Part shown: positions 27,605 through 36,236 of the stretch, piece by piece
How the letters are laid out: each line of letters opens with the position of its first letter
How positions within the stretch are numbered: position 1 is the stretch's first letter
Assembly: GCA_944319885.1 (NCBI GenBank)
Contig: CALUFC010000001.1
Coordinates: 1-64,000, forward strand
Direction: 5' to 3'
Length of the DNA: 64,000 nucleotides
Origin: an uncultured Coriobacteriaceae bacterium
Lineage (GTDB): Bacteria; Actinomycetota; Coriobacteriia; Coriobacteriales; Coriobacteriaceae
The notes under the pieces: generated by a model
The model's input: the letters and a program-made list of their open reading frames with translations, nothing else
Told to the model about the DNA's origin: nothing
Database searches by the model: none
Program-made: the position numbers and the translations under genes

Positions 27605-28873
27605 ATGAACGAATCTTCACCGCATCGAACAGAAGCAGCGCACGCCGCCGAGACGCCCTATATCTATGCAGACAACGCTGCCACGACGCCGCTTGCGCCC
27701 GCGGCGCTCGACGCCATGATGCCGTATCTCACCTATGCCTACGGCAACCCGAGCGGCATCCATCGCATTTCACAGGAAGCTGCCGATGCGCTGGAAGCGG
27801 CGCGCTCGCGCGTGGCTTCCTGCCTGGGAGCGGCCCTGCCGTGCGAGGTCTATTTCACGAGCGGCGGTTCGGAATCCGATGTCTGGGTGCTCACCGGTGC
27901 TGTGCAGCGGTTTCGCGATTGCTATGGGCCCGACGCCCCAGCGCGCATCATCACGAGCGCCGTCGAGCACCATGCGGTGCTCCATACCTGCGAGGCGCTC
28001 GCGCGAAACGGCGTTGAGGTCACCTACCTGCCCGTCGACGCGCTGTGTCGCGTGCAGCCGGAGGCGCTCGAAAAGACGCTTACCCGGCTGCAGCGATGCA
28101 ACCATGAGCACGGCATCGAAGCTCCTCCCGCTGCGCTCGTATCGATCATGCTCGCCAACAACGAGGTCGGTACGATCCAGCCGGTTTCTCAGCTTGCTCA
28201 GATAGCGCATGCATATGATGTGCCCTTCCATACCGACGCGGTGCAGGCGGTAGGACATATCCCCGTTCATGTGATGGAGCTCGGTGTGGACGCGCTGTCA
28301 CTCTCGGCGCACAAGTTCCATGGTCCTCGCGGTGCGGGCGCGCTCTACCTGCGCGAGGGATTCTCGATTCCACCGCTCATCTTGGGCGGCGCCCAGGAGC
28401 GCGGCATGCGGGCCGGCACCGAAAACGTTGCGGGCGCCGTTGGCATGGCCGCCGCGCTTGAGCATGCATGCGATTGTCAGACGGAGCGCATGGAGCGTGT
28501 GGCACGCCTTCGCGACGAGCTCATCGACCGCATCGTCACTGCGGTTCCCGACGTATATGCAACCGGCGACCCCGACGACGCCCGCCGCCTACCGGGTATT
28601 GCCTCGCTTCTTTGCAAAGATGTTGACGGCGAGCTGCTCGTGGTGCTGCTCGACCGGGCAGGCGTTGCCGCCGCCACGGGTTCGGCCTGTTCCACCGGCG
28701 AAACCGGGCCGTCGCACGTCATCACCTCACTCGGCGTAACCGATCCGCGCTGGGCACGCGGCAGCCTGCGCCTCTCACTTGCCGATGACGTGACCGCCGC
28801 CGATATCGACGCACTCGCCGCGCGCGTTCCCGAGGCCATCCGTCGTGCACGGAGCCTCAGCGCCGCAGTGTAG
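27605..28873 (+). CDS. Cysteine desulfurase (NifS/IscS-like)
   Basis: A 422-aa PLP enzyme that takes sulfur from cysteine for Fe-S clusters or thiolation. YADNAATTPLAP is at about residues 21-32, TSGGSESDV at about 86, SAVEHHAVLHT at about 119, the Schiff-base lysine in SLSAHKFHGPRGAG at about 237-250, and the catalytic cysteine in GSACSTGETGPSHV at about 359-372. The active-site loop is long, as in group I (IscS/NifS) enzymes. Start ATG 27605 has GAGGAG upstream. No iscU follows, but a NifU-like gene lies at 42796-43389, 14 kb away. The sulfur recipient is unknown. Confidence 0.93.
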   Translation: MNESSPHRTEAAHAAETPYIYADNAATTPLAPAALDAMMPYLTYAYGNPSGIHRISQEAADALEAARSRVASCLGAALPCEVYFTSGGSESDVWVLTGAVQRFRDCYGPDAPARIITSAVEHHAVLHTCEALARNGVEVTYLPVDALCRVQPEALEKTLTRLQRCNHEHGIEAPPAALVSIMLANNEVGTIQPVSQLAQIAHAYDVPFHTDAVQAVGHIPVHVMELGVDALSLSAHKFHGPRGAGALYLREGFSIPPLILGGAQERGMRAGTENVAGAVGMAAALEHACDCQTERMERVARLRDELIDRIVTAVPDVYATGDPDDARRLPGIASLLCKDVDGELLVVLLDRAGVAAATGSACSTGETGPSHVITSLGVTDPRWARGSLRLSLADDVTAADIDALAARVPEAIRRARSLSAAV

Positions 28874-28906
28874 CCGATGCAAGGACGCCCTTACTCGCTG
28901 TAACGT

Positions 28907-28937
28907 GTGGCAAGGCAGTCCCTGACTGCCTTGCCAC
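28907..28937 (+). terminator. Strong hairpin after the cysteine desulfurase
   Basis: A perfect 13-bp stem, GTGGCAAGGCAGT (28907-28919) and its complement (28925-28937), with a 5-nt loop. It lies 34 bp after the stop codon. There is no long T-run, but the position fits a transcript end. Confidence 0.6.
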
Positions 28938-28955
28938 CGCACATGACATACCGCA

Positions 28956-28985
28956 GCAGGGCCCCACATTGCTGCGGGGCCCTGC
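28956..28985. terminator. Second hairpin between convergent genes
   Basis: GCAGGGCCCC (28956-28965) and GGGGCCCTGC (28976-28985) form a perfect 10-bp stem. It is closer to the stop of the minus-strand phosphohexomutase and probably ends that transcript. Confidence 0.55.
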
Positions 28986-29015
28986 GTGCACATTGCTATC
29001 TACGAGGTTCGCAAA

Positions 29016-30710
29016 CTACGAAAGCAGCTTGCGGCCGTCCTCCTCGATCTTGTCCATAAGGGCATCGGCCGAGGCGGCGTCCTCGCCCTTGGCGAAGATG
29101 TAAAGCTTGATCTTGGGCTCGGTGCCGGAGGGGCGCACGATTGCCTTGTTGCCACCCTCGAGATCGAACTCGATGACGTTGGCCTTGGGCAGACCGTTTA
29201 CGCCATCCTGATAGTCGAGCACGGCCTCGACCTTGCTGCCAGCGATCTCTGCGGGCGCGGTCTCGCGCAGGCCCGCCATGATACCCGCCATCTTCGCGGC
29301 GCCGTCGGCACCGGGATAGCTGAGCGAGATGGTCTTGTTGTGATAGTAGCCGTACTTCTCGTACAGATCGCTCATGGCCTGGGCGAGGTTCTTGCCCTGC
29401 AGCTTGTAGTACTGCGCCATCTGGCAGATGAGCATGGAGGCGTTCACGGCGTCCTTGTCGCGCACGTGGTCGCCGGAGAGATAGCCGTACGACTCCTCGA
29501 AACCGAAGATGAAGCGATCAACCTGGCCCGCATCGGAAAGCGAGGTAATGATGTCGCCGATGTACTTGAAACCGGTGAGGCAGCGGCGCATCTCGAAGCC
29601 GTACTCGGCAGCGAGCGCATCGACCATGGCGGAGGACACGATCGTGGTCACCGCGACCTTCTCGGTGAGGTCCTCGCCGCGCTCAGCGCGCATCTTGCAG
29701 ATGTAGTCGAGCAGCAGCACGCCCATCTCGTTACCAGTGAGCAGCGTGTAGTCGTCGCCGTCCTTGCAGGCCACGCCCACGCGGTCGGCGTCGGGATCGG
29801 TTGCGAGCAGGAGGTCGGGGTGCACCTGTTCGCACAGGTCGATACCCTTCTGCATGGCCTCGCGGATCTCGGGGTTGGGATACGGGCAGGTGGGGAAGTT
29901 GCCGTCGGGATCCTTCTGCTCGGGCACGATCGTGATGTCGGTGATGCCCACCTTGTTGAGCACGGTGGTCACCGGGATGAGGCCCGTGCCGTTAAGCGGC
30001 GTGTACACGAGCTTGAGCGGGGCCTCGGCAACCTGCTCGGACGTGAGGTTGCTCACCGACTTATCGGCAACGGTGTCGTAGTAACGATCGAGGCAGTCGT
30101 CGCCGATCCACTCGATCTTTCCGGCGGCCAGCGCCTCATCGAAGCCCATCGTCTTGATGCCGTTCCAGGTATCAACACCTGCGATGGCAGCGGAGATGGC
30201 ATCGGCGACCTCGGATGCAATCTGGCAGCCGTCGGGGCCGTAGGCCTTGTAGCCGTTGTACTGCGCCGGGTTGTGCGAGGCGGTGACGCACACGCCGCCG
30301 GAGCACTTCAGGTCGCGAACCGCCCATGAAAGCGTGGGCACCGGTGAGATCTTGGGATACACCTTGGCGACAACGCCGTTGGCGGCGAAGATTGCCGCCG
30401 CGGTCTTAACGAACAGCTCGCCGTTGTTGCGGCTGTCGCGCGCGATGGCAACCGTGGGGTTCTCGAAGTTCTTCACGAGATACTCGGCGAAACCCTGCGT
30501 GGCACGACCAACGGTGTAGATGTTCATGCGGTTGGTGCCGGCACCGAGCGTACCGCGCAGGCCCGCAGTACCAAACTCGAGGTCCTGGAAAAACGCGTCG
30601 GTGATCGCGTCCTCGTCGCCAGCCTCCTTCATCGCCTTGAGCTCGGCCAGAAGGTCTTCGTCTTGAACATTGGCGAGCCATGTATCGAGGAGCTCATGTA
30701 CGTCAGCCAT
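29016..30710 (-). CDS. Phosphoglucomutase/phosphomannomutase, PgcA-type
   Basis: A 564-aa alpha-D-phosphohexomutase of the long PgcA/PMM type, expected to interconvert glucose-1-P and glucose-6-P. The phosphoserine loop is the canonical TASHNPAQYNGYK at about residues 134-146; the metal loop DPDADRVGV is at about 300; the sugar loop GFEESYGYL at about 404; and the phosphate loop RPSGTEPKIKLY near the C-terminus. FGTAGLRG at about 42 matches the family. ATG 30710 has AAAGG upstream. Alone on the minus strand between terminators. It would link galactose catabolism (via glucose-1-P from the Leloir genes at 51.8-54.7 kb) to glycolysis. Confidence 0.92.
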   Translation of the reverse strand: MADVHELLDTWLANVQDEDLLAELKAMKEAGDEDAITDAFFQDLEFGTAGLRGTLGAGTNRMNIYTVGRATQGFAEYLVKNFENPTVAIARDSRNNGELFVKTAAAIFAANGVVAKVYPKISPVPTLSWAVRDLKCSGGVCVTASHNPAQYNGYKAYGPDGCQIASEVADAISAAIAGVDTWNGIKTMGFDEALAAGKIEWIGDDCLDRYYDTVADKSVSNLTSEQVAEAPLKLVYTPLNGTGLIPVTTVLNKVGITDITIVPEQKDPDGNFPTCPYPNPEIREAMQKGIDLCEQVHPDLLLATDPDADRVGVACKDGDDYTLLTGNEMGVLLLDYICKMRAERGEDLTEKVAVTTIVSSAMVDALAAEYGFEMRRCLTGFKYIGDIITSLSDAGQVDRFIFGFEESYGYLSGDHVRDKDAVNASMLICQMAQYYKLQGKNLAQAMSDLYEKYGYYHNKTISLSYPGADGAAKMAGIMAGLRETAPAEIAGSKVEAVLDYQDGVNGLPKANVIEFDLEGGNKAIVRPSGTEPKIKLYIFAKGEDAASADALMDKIEEDGRKLLS

Positions 30711-30979
30711 CTGAGTTGCCTTTCTATCGAACCTGCAGGTCATTGTTGCCGCCGCGCGGCACGAGTATAGGAACGCCGAAGCGTCATGTTATGTGCATCA
30801 TACGGCAAACGGAGGCGCTCGAACGCGACTTACCGGTAAGCGTATGGGAAAGAAGGGTAAGATGCGACGCAACCGTATGGACAAATGCCGTCCGCAGCGC
30901 TCCCCCACGGCGTTAGCGTGCTCGCACCATGCACAACGAGCACATCGGCTCAGGTTTTTTACGAATCCTTCGCAAAAAG

Positions 30980-31171
30980 TGTCATTTAGTTCAGATTCCG
31001 GAGCGCATCTGATGATCCAAAGACTCTTATCGCGTCTTAAGGTGGGAATAAACACCTATTAGTCTATGTATTATTTATTTTTACGACTCAAGACTATGGC
31101 TGAGCCAGCGAATAGGTGCTTCCAAACCCCTATAGAAGCGATAAACGCTCCGGAATCTGAACTAAATGACA
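30980..31171. mobile_element. 192-bp MITE-like element with perfect 26-bp terminal inverted repeats
   Basis: The left end (30980-31005) begins TGTCATTTAGTTCAGATTCC and the right end (31146-31171) is its exact reverse complement over 26 bp. The TG...CA termini fit IS3-family ends. The 140-bp interior is much AT-richer than the flanks and contains nested inverted repeats (TTATCGC 31026-31032 with GCGATAA 31137-31143, and CACCTATT with AATAGGTG). It encodes nothing. No clear target duplication is seen. It is most simply a non-autonomous element mobilised by a transposase elsewhere. Confidence 0.75.
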
Positions 31172-31366
31172 GTAAACTCCTCGCAGCGCAGAAAAACTCG
31201 CTTCGATACCGAGGAGAACGCTATGTTCGTCGCCGCGCCGATCCCCACGAGGGCGAAATTGCGCACGGACCAGCGCCTCACGCACGGCTTGCACCAGGTT
31301 GTAGCAGGTTACTGTAAGGACATAACGGGCCGCACTCGCGGGGAAATCAGGTTGATTGAGAAAAAA

Positions 31367-31388
31367 GGGAATGCCGTTCGACATTCCC
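31367..31388 (-). terminator. Intrinsic terminator of tRNA-Lys
   Basis: GGGAATG (31367-31373) and CATTCCC (31382-31388) form a 7-bp stem; on the minus strand it is followed by TTTTTTC. It lies 12 bp after the tRNA-Lys 3' end. Confidence 0.85.
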
Positions 31389-31400
31389 GCAGGTAAACAA

Positions 31401-31476
31401 TGGTGGGCCGTTAGGGGTTCGAACCCTAGACCTTGGGATTAAAAGTCCCCTGCTCTGCCAGCTGAGCTAACGGCCC
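31401..31476 (-). tRNA. tRNA-Lys(UUU)
   Basis: A 76-nt cloverleaf with acceptor GGGCCGT/ACGGCCC, D-arm with AGCTCAGCTGGCAGAGC, anticodon loop CTTTTAA (anticodon TTT), T-arm GGTTCGAACC and an encoded CCA. A -10 box TACAAT (31486-31491, minus strand) is just upstream. Confidence 0.97.
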
Positions 31477-31644
31477 GTTCGAGCTATTGTAGCAGTTCGT
31501 CGCAATGATGCGTACCTTATAGCCCATTTTGGGAAGAACCTCGTCCCGACCTCGACGCCGACCCGCTGCCCAGCCGGCTATCGCAGACCCGAACAGGAAG
31601 GCACGGCTGCCAAAAGAACCAAAGGTGATACGACGCGGGCAGCG

Positions 31645-32925
31645 CTACTCCCAGCACCACTGACCGTTCGTGAACACGGGGACCTCGGTCCCGTCCGCCA
31701 TGATGCCCATGATGTCGAGATCGTCCGATCCGATCATGAAGTCGACGTGGGTGCTCGACATGTTGACGCCATGCGCGAGCAGCTCCTCGGGCGCCATATC
31801 GGCACCGCCTTCATAGCATTCGGGGAACCCAACACCGAGAGCCAGGTGGCAACTTGCGTTCTCGTCGTACAGCGTATCGTAGAAGAGAATCTCGCTCTCA
31901 CGGATGGGGGTGTTCTTGGAAATGAGCGCGACCTCGCCTAGGCGGCGCGCGCCCTCATCGGTCTCGATGATGCTGCGGAGCGTGTCGAAGCCCACCTGGG
32001 CACCATAGTCAACCACGGAGCCGCCTTCGAATTTGAGCCAGAATCCATCGACCTTGCTACCGTGATGGATAAGCGGCATGGCGGAGTATACGATGCCGTC
32101 GACGCGACGGCAGTCGGGTGAGGTGTAAACCTCTTCGGTGGGGATATTCGGGAAGAACGGATGTCCGTCGGGCGTCTCGCTCTTGCCGCCGGCCCATATA
32201 TGCCGGTCGGTCATGCCCACCACGAAATCGGTGCCGTTCGATGCGGTGTAATGCAAGGCATCGAAATGATGCTCGTTCAAGAACCGCAGGTTCTTATCGA
32301 AGGTGGCGTCATGCAGCTCCCAATCGCTCTCGGGATCCTCGCCGTTCGCGCGAGCGGCCGAAAGGATGGCGCACCAGAGCTGATAGATTGCCACCTCATC
32401 GGGGACGCCGGGATACACGTGCCGCGCCCACGCGGCGACGGGCGCACCGGCGATGCACCACGGATTGAGGTTGAAATCGAGTCCGCGCCTGAAGTCTTTG
32501 CACTGCGTATTGCGCGCCCGCGAAGCAGCTGCCGGCCTTGCCGGGTCGATGCCGCGCAGCGCCTCGGGATCGGAGCCCTCCACAAACAGGAAGCAGGCAC
32601 CCATCTGGGCGAGCGAATCCAGCTGCACGCGTTGCCATTCGGGCGTGGTCTCGAAATAGGATGTGTCCACGTGCTCATAGGTGAGGCGGCCGACCTCGTC
32701 GTCCGACCAGATGACGGTCACATGTCCGGCACCGGCCTCGTAGCCGCAGCGCACCAGCAGGCGCACGAACGCCGCGCTCTCAACCGGAGCGCTCACCACG
32801 AGCTCCTGTCCCGGCTTCACGTTCACGCCCTTTTCAACGATAAGCTTCGCGTAGCGCTCGATCTGAGGCGCAAGCGCACGCATGCCGGCGCGGGCGTCTT
32901 CCACGGTCAATGCCGCTCGAATCAT
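31645..32925 (-). CDS. Aminopeptidase, M29 (thermophilic aminopeptidase) family
   Basis: A 426-aa metallo-aminopeptidase of the AmpS/PepS type, cytoplasmic. The family N-terminus ERYAKLIVEKGVNVKPGQELVV is recognisable at about 20-41 (key residues YAKLIVEKGVNVKPGQ). Metal-site blocks are NIPTEEVYTSPD at about 255-266 (the two catalytic Glu), EGGSVVDYGA, GEVALISKNTPI at about 335, LYDENASCHLALGVG at about 357 and STHVDFMIGSDDLDI near the C-terminus. All are present, so it should be active. ATG 32925 has GAGGGTGAG upstream; an upstream frame to 33003 runs through a terminator hairpin. Works with PepT in peptide degradation. Confidence 0.93.
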   Translation of the reverse strand: MIRAALTVEDARAGMRALAPQIERYAKLIVEKGVNVKPGQELVVSAPVESAAFVRLLVRCGYEAGAGHVTVIWSDDEVGRLTYEHVDTSYFETTPEWQRVQLDSLAQMGACFLFVEGSDPEALRGIDPARPAAASRARNTQCKDFRRGLDFNLNPWCIAGAPVAAWARHVYPGVPDEVAIYQLWCAILSAARANGEDPESDWELHDATFDKNLRFLNEHHFDALHYTASNGTDFVVGMTDRHIWAGGKSETPDGHPFFPNIPTEEVYTSPDCRRVDGIVYSAMPLIHHGSKVDGFWLKFEGGSVVDYGAQVGFDTLRSIIETDEGARRLGEVALISKNTPIRESEILFYDTLYDENASCHLALGVGFPECYEGGADMAPEELLAHGVNMSSTHVDFMIGSDDLDIMGIMADGTEVPVFTNGQWCWE

Positions 32926-32969
32926 ATGCTCACCCTCTTCTGGCTCGCAGATAAGGCCGTTGTCTGCAC

Positions 32970-33003
32970 ATGGAAAGGGCCCCGCGCACGGGGCCCTTTC
33001 CAT
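32970..33003 (-). terminator. 14-bp hairpin after the purC-membrane protein operon
   Basis: ATGGAAAGGGCCCC (32970-32983) and its exact complement (32990-33003) with a 6-nt loop. It lies 43 bp after the stop of the membrane-protein gene and upstream of the aminopeptidase start. It should end the four-gene operon and may leave an attenuation effect on the aminopeptidase gene. Confidence 0.75.
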
Positions 33004-33046
33004 GACAGGCGCAGGTGGCCGAGAACCCCATCTGCGTAATCGCCCG

Positions 33047-33706
33047 CTAATGACGCGAGCGGTTGTTCTTGTACTTCTTTTTCTTTGCCGGCTTAGCGCC
33101 CTCAGTTACCGGGGAGGCAGCCTCCTCGTCCTTCTTGGCATCCTTCTTATCGCGCTTCGCAGCGTCGCGCTCGATGATCTCGACGAGCTTGCGGTCGTTC
33201 ATGCCCTCAGCCTGAGCGCGGTAGTAGTTGCGCAGCGGACGAATCTTCACAAAATCGTACACGAACGCGCCGATGACGAGCGCATACGCAACAACGACGC
33301 CCGCAAGCTGCACGGCAGAGGTCATCTCGCCGGTGGAGTCCGACAGGCCAAACAGCAAAACCCAGATTGCAAGGATCGCGACCATGCCGAGCGCAAGCAG
33401 CACCCAGAAGACTCGACGCAGGCGCTTGTAATCGGGATCGTCCTTCAGCATGATCGACGACACGGAATACAGGCGATCCTCGCGCATGCGCGCTTCGCGC
33501 TTGCGCGCCTTCTTCTCCTCGCGCGAAAGCCCCTCGAGCGACTCCCCGCGCTCCGCCTCGCGGCGGCGCTCTTTAGCAGACGCCGGAACAACGCGCACGG
33601 AACCCGCCGCCGCGCGGGCGGGCTTCGCCGACGCCGCAGATTTGCGCGTCGCACCCGCATACTCACGGTTCTGCGTGCGCTTGTTGGTAGCACTGCGCAT
33701 GCTCAT
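33047..33706 (-). CDS. Unknown two-helix membrane protein with charged tails
   Basis: A 219-aa protein with a long, strongly basic N-terminus (about 95 residues rich in Arg, Lys, Ala, with RREAERGESLEGLSREEKK), two membrane helices (about 101-122 VFWVLLALGMVAILAIWVLL and 133-152 VQLAGVVVAYALVIGAFVYD) and a very basic tail ending KKKKYKNNRSRH. The general plan resembles actinobacterial DUF3043 proteins, but I cannot confirm this. ATG 33706 lies 3 nt after the purC stop with GGAGA upstream, so it is translationally coupled to purC. It ends the RR-HK-purC operon and is followed by a terminator. No function can be assigned. Confidence 0.75.
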   Translation of the reverse strand: MSMRSATNKRTQNREYAGATRKSAASAKPARAAAGSVRVVPASAKERRREAERGESLEGLSREEKKARKREARMREDRLYSVSSIMLKDDPDYKRLRRVFWVLLALGMVAILAIWVLLFGLSDSTGEMTSAVQLAGVVVAYALVIGAFVYDFVKIRPLRNYYRAQAEGMNDRKLVEIIERDAAKRDKKDAKKDEEAASPVTEGAKPAKKKKYKNNRSRH

Positions 33707-33709
33707 GGA

Positions 33710-34594
33710 TTAGTTCTCCTTCATGCTTACGAAATCGGTGCCGGTGATGATCTGATACGCCTCGCGGTACCGTGCAGAGGTACCCTCGACCACCTCGGCC
33801 GGAAGATGCGGCGGCTCGCCGGTCATATCCCAGTTCGCCTTGAGCCAATTGCGGACATACTGCTTGTCGTAGCTCGGCTGGACCTTGCCCTCTTCATAGG
33901 TGTCGGCGGGCCAGAAACGGCTGGAATCGGGGGTCAGGCACTCGTCGATGAGCGAGACCTTGCCGTCGATGATGCCGAATTCGAACTTCGTATCGGCGAT
34001 GATGATGCCGCGGGTCGCCGCGTACTCGGCAGCGGCGGTATAGATCTTGAGCGAGAGGTCGCGGAGCTGCTCGGCGATCTCGGTGCCCACGATATCGGCG
34101 CAGCGCTCAAACGGGATGTTCTCGTCGTGATCGCCGATGGCGGCCTTGGTGGACGGGGTGAAGATGGGCTCGGGCAGCTTCGAAGCCTCGGTAAGCCCGG
34201 CGGGCAACTTGATGCCGCACACGGTGCCGTCCTCGTCGTAGGTCTTCTTGCCCGAACCGGTGAGATACCCGCGCACGATGCACTCGATGGGCAGCGTCTC
34301 GGCGCGGCGCACGAGCATGGCGCGACCAGCAAGGTAATCGCGGTACTCGGCGAACTCGGCCGGGAACTCGTTGACATCGATGGAGACGAGGTGGTTGGGC
34401 ACGATATCGGCGAACTTCTTGAACCAGAACTCGGAGATGCGGTTCAAGACCTCACCCTTGAAGGGAATCTCGTCGGGCAGGATGTAATCGAATGCCGAGA
34501 TGCGATCGGTCGCAACCATGAGCAGGTTGTCGCCTGCTTGGTAGATGTCGCGAACCTTGCCCTGTGAATCGGGACGACGCTCCATAGTTGCCAC
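33710..34594 (-). CDS. purC: Phosphoribosylaminoimidazole-succinocarboxamide synthase
   Basis: A 294-aa SAICAR synthetase of the de novo purine pathway, adding aspartate to CAIR with ATP. GKVRDIYQAGDNLLMVATDR at about 11-30 is the ATP-site block; SIDVNEFP and RAMLVRRAETLPIECIVRGY at about 96-115 and the LIDECLTPDSSRFW block at about 217 are family signatures. I start at GTG 34594 because AAGGAG lies 9 nt before it; ATG 34585 would be 18 nt from that site. It follows the histidine kinase stop by 37 bp on the same strand. No other pur gene is adjacent; purB is at 46.1 kb. Its place in a two-component operon is unusual. Confidence 0.93.
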   Translation of the reverse strand: MATMERRPDSQGKVRDIYQAGDNLLMVATDRISAFDYILPDEIPFKGEVLNRISEFWFKKFADIVPNHLVSIDVNEFPAEFAEYRDYLAGRAMLVRRAETLPIECIVRGYLTGSGKKTYDEDGTVCGIKLPAGLTEASKLPEPIFTPSTKAAIGDHDENIPFERCADIVGTEIAEQLRDLSLKIYTAAAEYAATRGIIIADTKFEFGIIDGKVSLIDECLTPDSSRFWPADTYEEGKVQPSYDKQYVRNWLKANWDMTGEPPHLPAEVVEGTSARYREAYQIITGTDFVSMKEN

Positions 34595-34631
34595 GTGAGT
34601 CAACTCCTTATGCCGTAGCGCTGCAATGAGA

Positions 34632-36233
34632 CTAGTTGTCCATTGTAGATGATGAAACTTCTGGCGTGTGCTCCCGCGGCAGATGAATCGTAAAAGTCGT
34701 ACCCTTTCCAAGTTCCGACTCCACGGCGATATACCCCTGATGCCGCTCGACAATGTGCTTGGTGAGCGAAAGGCCCACGCCCAAGCCGCCCGCCTCGCGC
34801 GCACGGCTCGCGTCGGCACGCCAGAAACGGTTGAAAATGCGCGCCAGGTCGTCTTTCGCGATGCCGATGCCCGTATCCGAGATGGAGATCATGACCTCCT
34901 TGCGGTCGGCGAGCACCGACACCACGACCCAGCCGCCCTCGGGCGTGTAGCGCATCGCGTTGCTCATGATGTTGATAACCACCTGCGTGATCATGTCGGG
35001 ATCGCACGCAACAGTCGACGAACAGCCCTGCGTGTCGTCCACGAACCGCAGCCTGAGATCGCGGTCTTGGAAGAGCTGCTGTTGGCCGGACACGATGCGC
35101 TGCACGAACGGCACCAATTCGACTTCCTCGATATGAAGCGGCGTGGTGTGCGCCTCCATGCGAGACAGGTCGAGCATCTGCTGCACCAGGCGGGCGAGCC
35201 GGCGCGTCTCGGAGGCAACCGTCTCGAGGTGCTCCTCATCGGGCTCCATCACGCCGTCTTGCATGGCCTCGACCGTGGCGAGCATGCCCATGAGCGGGGT
35301 ACGCAGCTCGTGCGCCACGTCGGAGGTAATGCGCTTCTCGTGCTTGAGATCGCGCTCGAGCGAGGTGGTCATTTCGTCGAAGGTCTCGCCGAGCCGATCG
35401 ATCTCGTCGTCGCCCTTCATGCCGGTGCGCGCCGACCAATCGCCGTCGCGGATCTGCTTCGCGGTCGAGGTGATCCGCCGGATGGGGTTGGTGAGCATGC
35501 GCGACACTAAAAAGCCCACGATCACCGACACGCAGATTGCGATGAGCGCAGCGAGCATCATGGCGTTGAAGGTACGATCGCGGAACGTCTGGTCTGCCCG
35601 GCTGAGCAGCACGTCCGAACCGATCACCCACACGCGCACGGTACCCACCTTGGTGCCGTCCGATGTAACGATCTCCTGGGTTACCGACGCCTCGCTGCCC
35701 GTCGGCGCCGTCGAGGTAAGCGCATGCGAGCGCATCGCGCGCGTGGAACTGCCGGCTGCCGTCGAACCCGCCGCCTGGCCCGAACTGGTGCCCTTTGCCT
35801 GGTCGCTGCGATGCGCCTCGGCGGCGGCGCCTGCTGCCGGCCAGGTGTCGTCGTAGATAATGGTGCCGCTGCGATCCATAACCTGCAGGCCGATATCGTC
35901 TTCCAAACTCGACTCGGCAATCTGCGCGATGAACTCGGTGGTCCAGGGCCCGTCCTCCTCATAAGAGAGCGCGAGACGCTGCGCCGTGAACCCGGCCATA
36001 TCCTGGATGTTCGTGCGGGTGTAATCCGTGAACACGCCGCTCCACACCACGGTGACCACGCCCACCAAGATGAGCACGGTCATAAGCGAGGTGAGCGCGA
36101 AGGCGATCGCCATGCGCGAAGCATAGCTCATGCCGCCGCGCGCATCCTTGCGCGGCGTGTTCCAGCTCGCTCGCGAGCTCGTCTCGCCCGCCTGCTTGTG
36201 CTTGCGCCCTATTTCGAGTCGAGCGGGCTGCAT
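34632..36233 (-). CDS. Sensor histidine kinase
   Basis: A 533-aa membrane sensor kinase. Membrane helix 1 is at about residues 41-66 (FALTSLMTVLILVGVVTVVW), an extracytoplasmic sensor domain of about 160 residues contains a Ser/Ala/Thr-rich insertion, and helix 2 is at about 226-246. A HAMP domain follows (LTNPIRRITSTAKQIRDGDW), then HisKA with the phosphoacceptor SDVAHELRTPLMGM at about 305-318, and the ATPase domain (N box NIMSNAMRYTPEGG, G1 ISDTGIGI, G2 GGLGVGLSL). ATG 36233 has GAGGG upstream and lies 3 nt after the response regulator stop. The signal is unknown; similarity in layout to PhoR/WalK-type kinases is general only. Confidence 0.93.
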   Translation of the reverse strand: MQPARLEIGRKHKQAGETSSRASWNTPRKDARGGMSYASRMAIAFALTSLMTVLILVGVVTVVWSGVFTDYTRTNIQDMAGFTAQRLALSYEEDGPWTTEFIAQIAESSLEDDIGLQVMDRSGTIIYDDTWPAAGAAAEAHRSDQAKGTSSGQAAGSTAAGSSTRAMRSHALTSTAPTGSEASVTQEIVTSDGTKVGTVRVWVIGSDVLLSRADQTFRDRTFNAMMLAALIAICVSVIVGFLVSRMLTNPIRRITSTAKQIRDGDWSARTGMKGDDEIDRLGETFDEMTTSLERDLKHEKRITSDVAHELRTPLMGMLATVEAMQDGVMEPDEEHLETVASETRRLARLVQQMLDLSRMEAHTTPLHIEEVELVPFVQRIVSGQQQLFQDRDLRLRFVDDTQGCSSTVACDPDMITQVVINIMSNAMRYTPEGGWVVVSVLADRKEVMISISDTGIGIAKDDLARIFNRFWRADASRAREAGGLGVGLSLTKHIVERHQGYIAVESELGKGTTFTIHLPREHTPEVSSSTMDN

Positions 36234-36236
36234 GCG

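Larger units (their letters stand above)
30711..31400. other. 690-bp gene-free interval with a MITE-like element
   Basis: The largest gene-free stretch apart from the tRNA-Ser region. 30711-30979 shows no gene with a ribosome site. 30980-31171 is a MITE-like element described separately. 31172-31366 contains short reading frames on both strands without convincing homology, perhaps decayed mobile DNA. 31367-31388 is the tRNA-Lys terminator. Confidence 0.6.

Noticed and set aside
30980-31171. CRISPR array or tandem repeat
   Set aside because: The repeat is a single pair of inverted ends without spacers. No regularly spaced direct repeats were seen by eye in the window, and no cas gene is present.
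31172-31384. A minus-strand frame with CYNLVQAVREALVRAQF, thought to be a transposase remnant next to the MITE
   Set aside because: Too short and without a catalytic motif; the resemblance to IS4-type C-termini is weak. Left as unassigned sequence.
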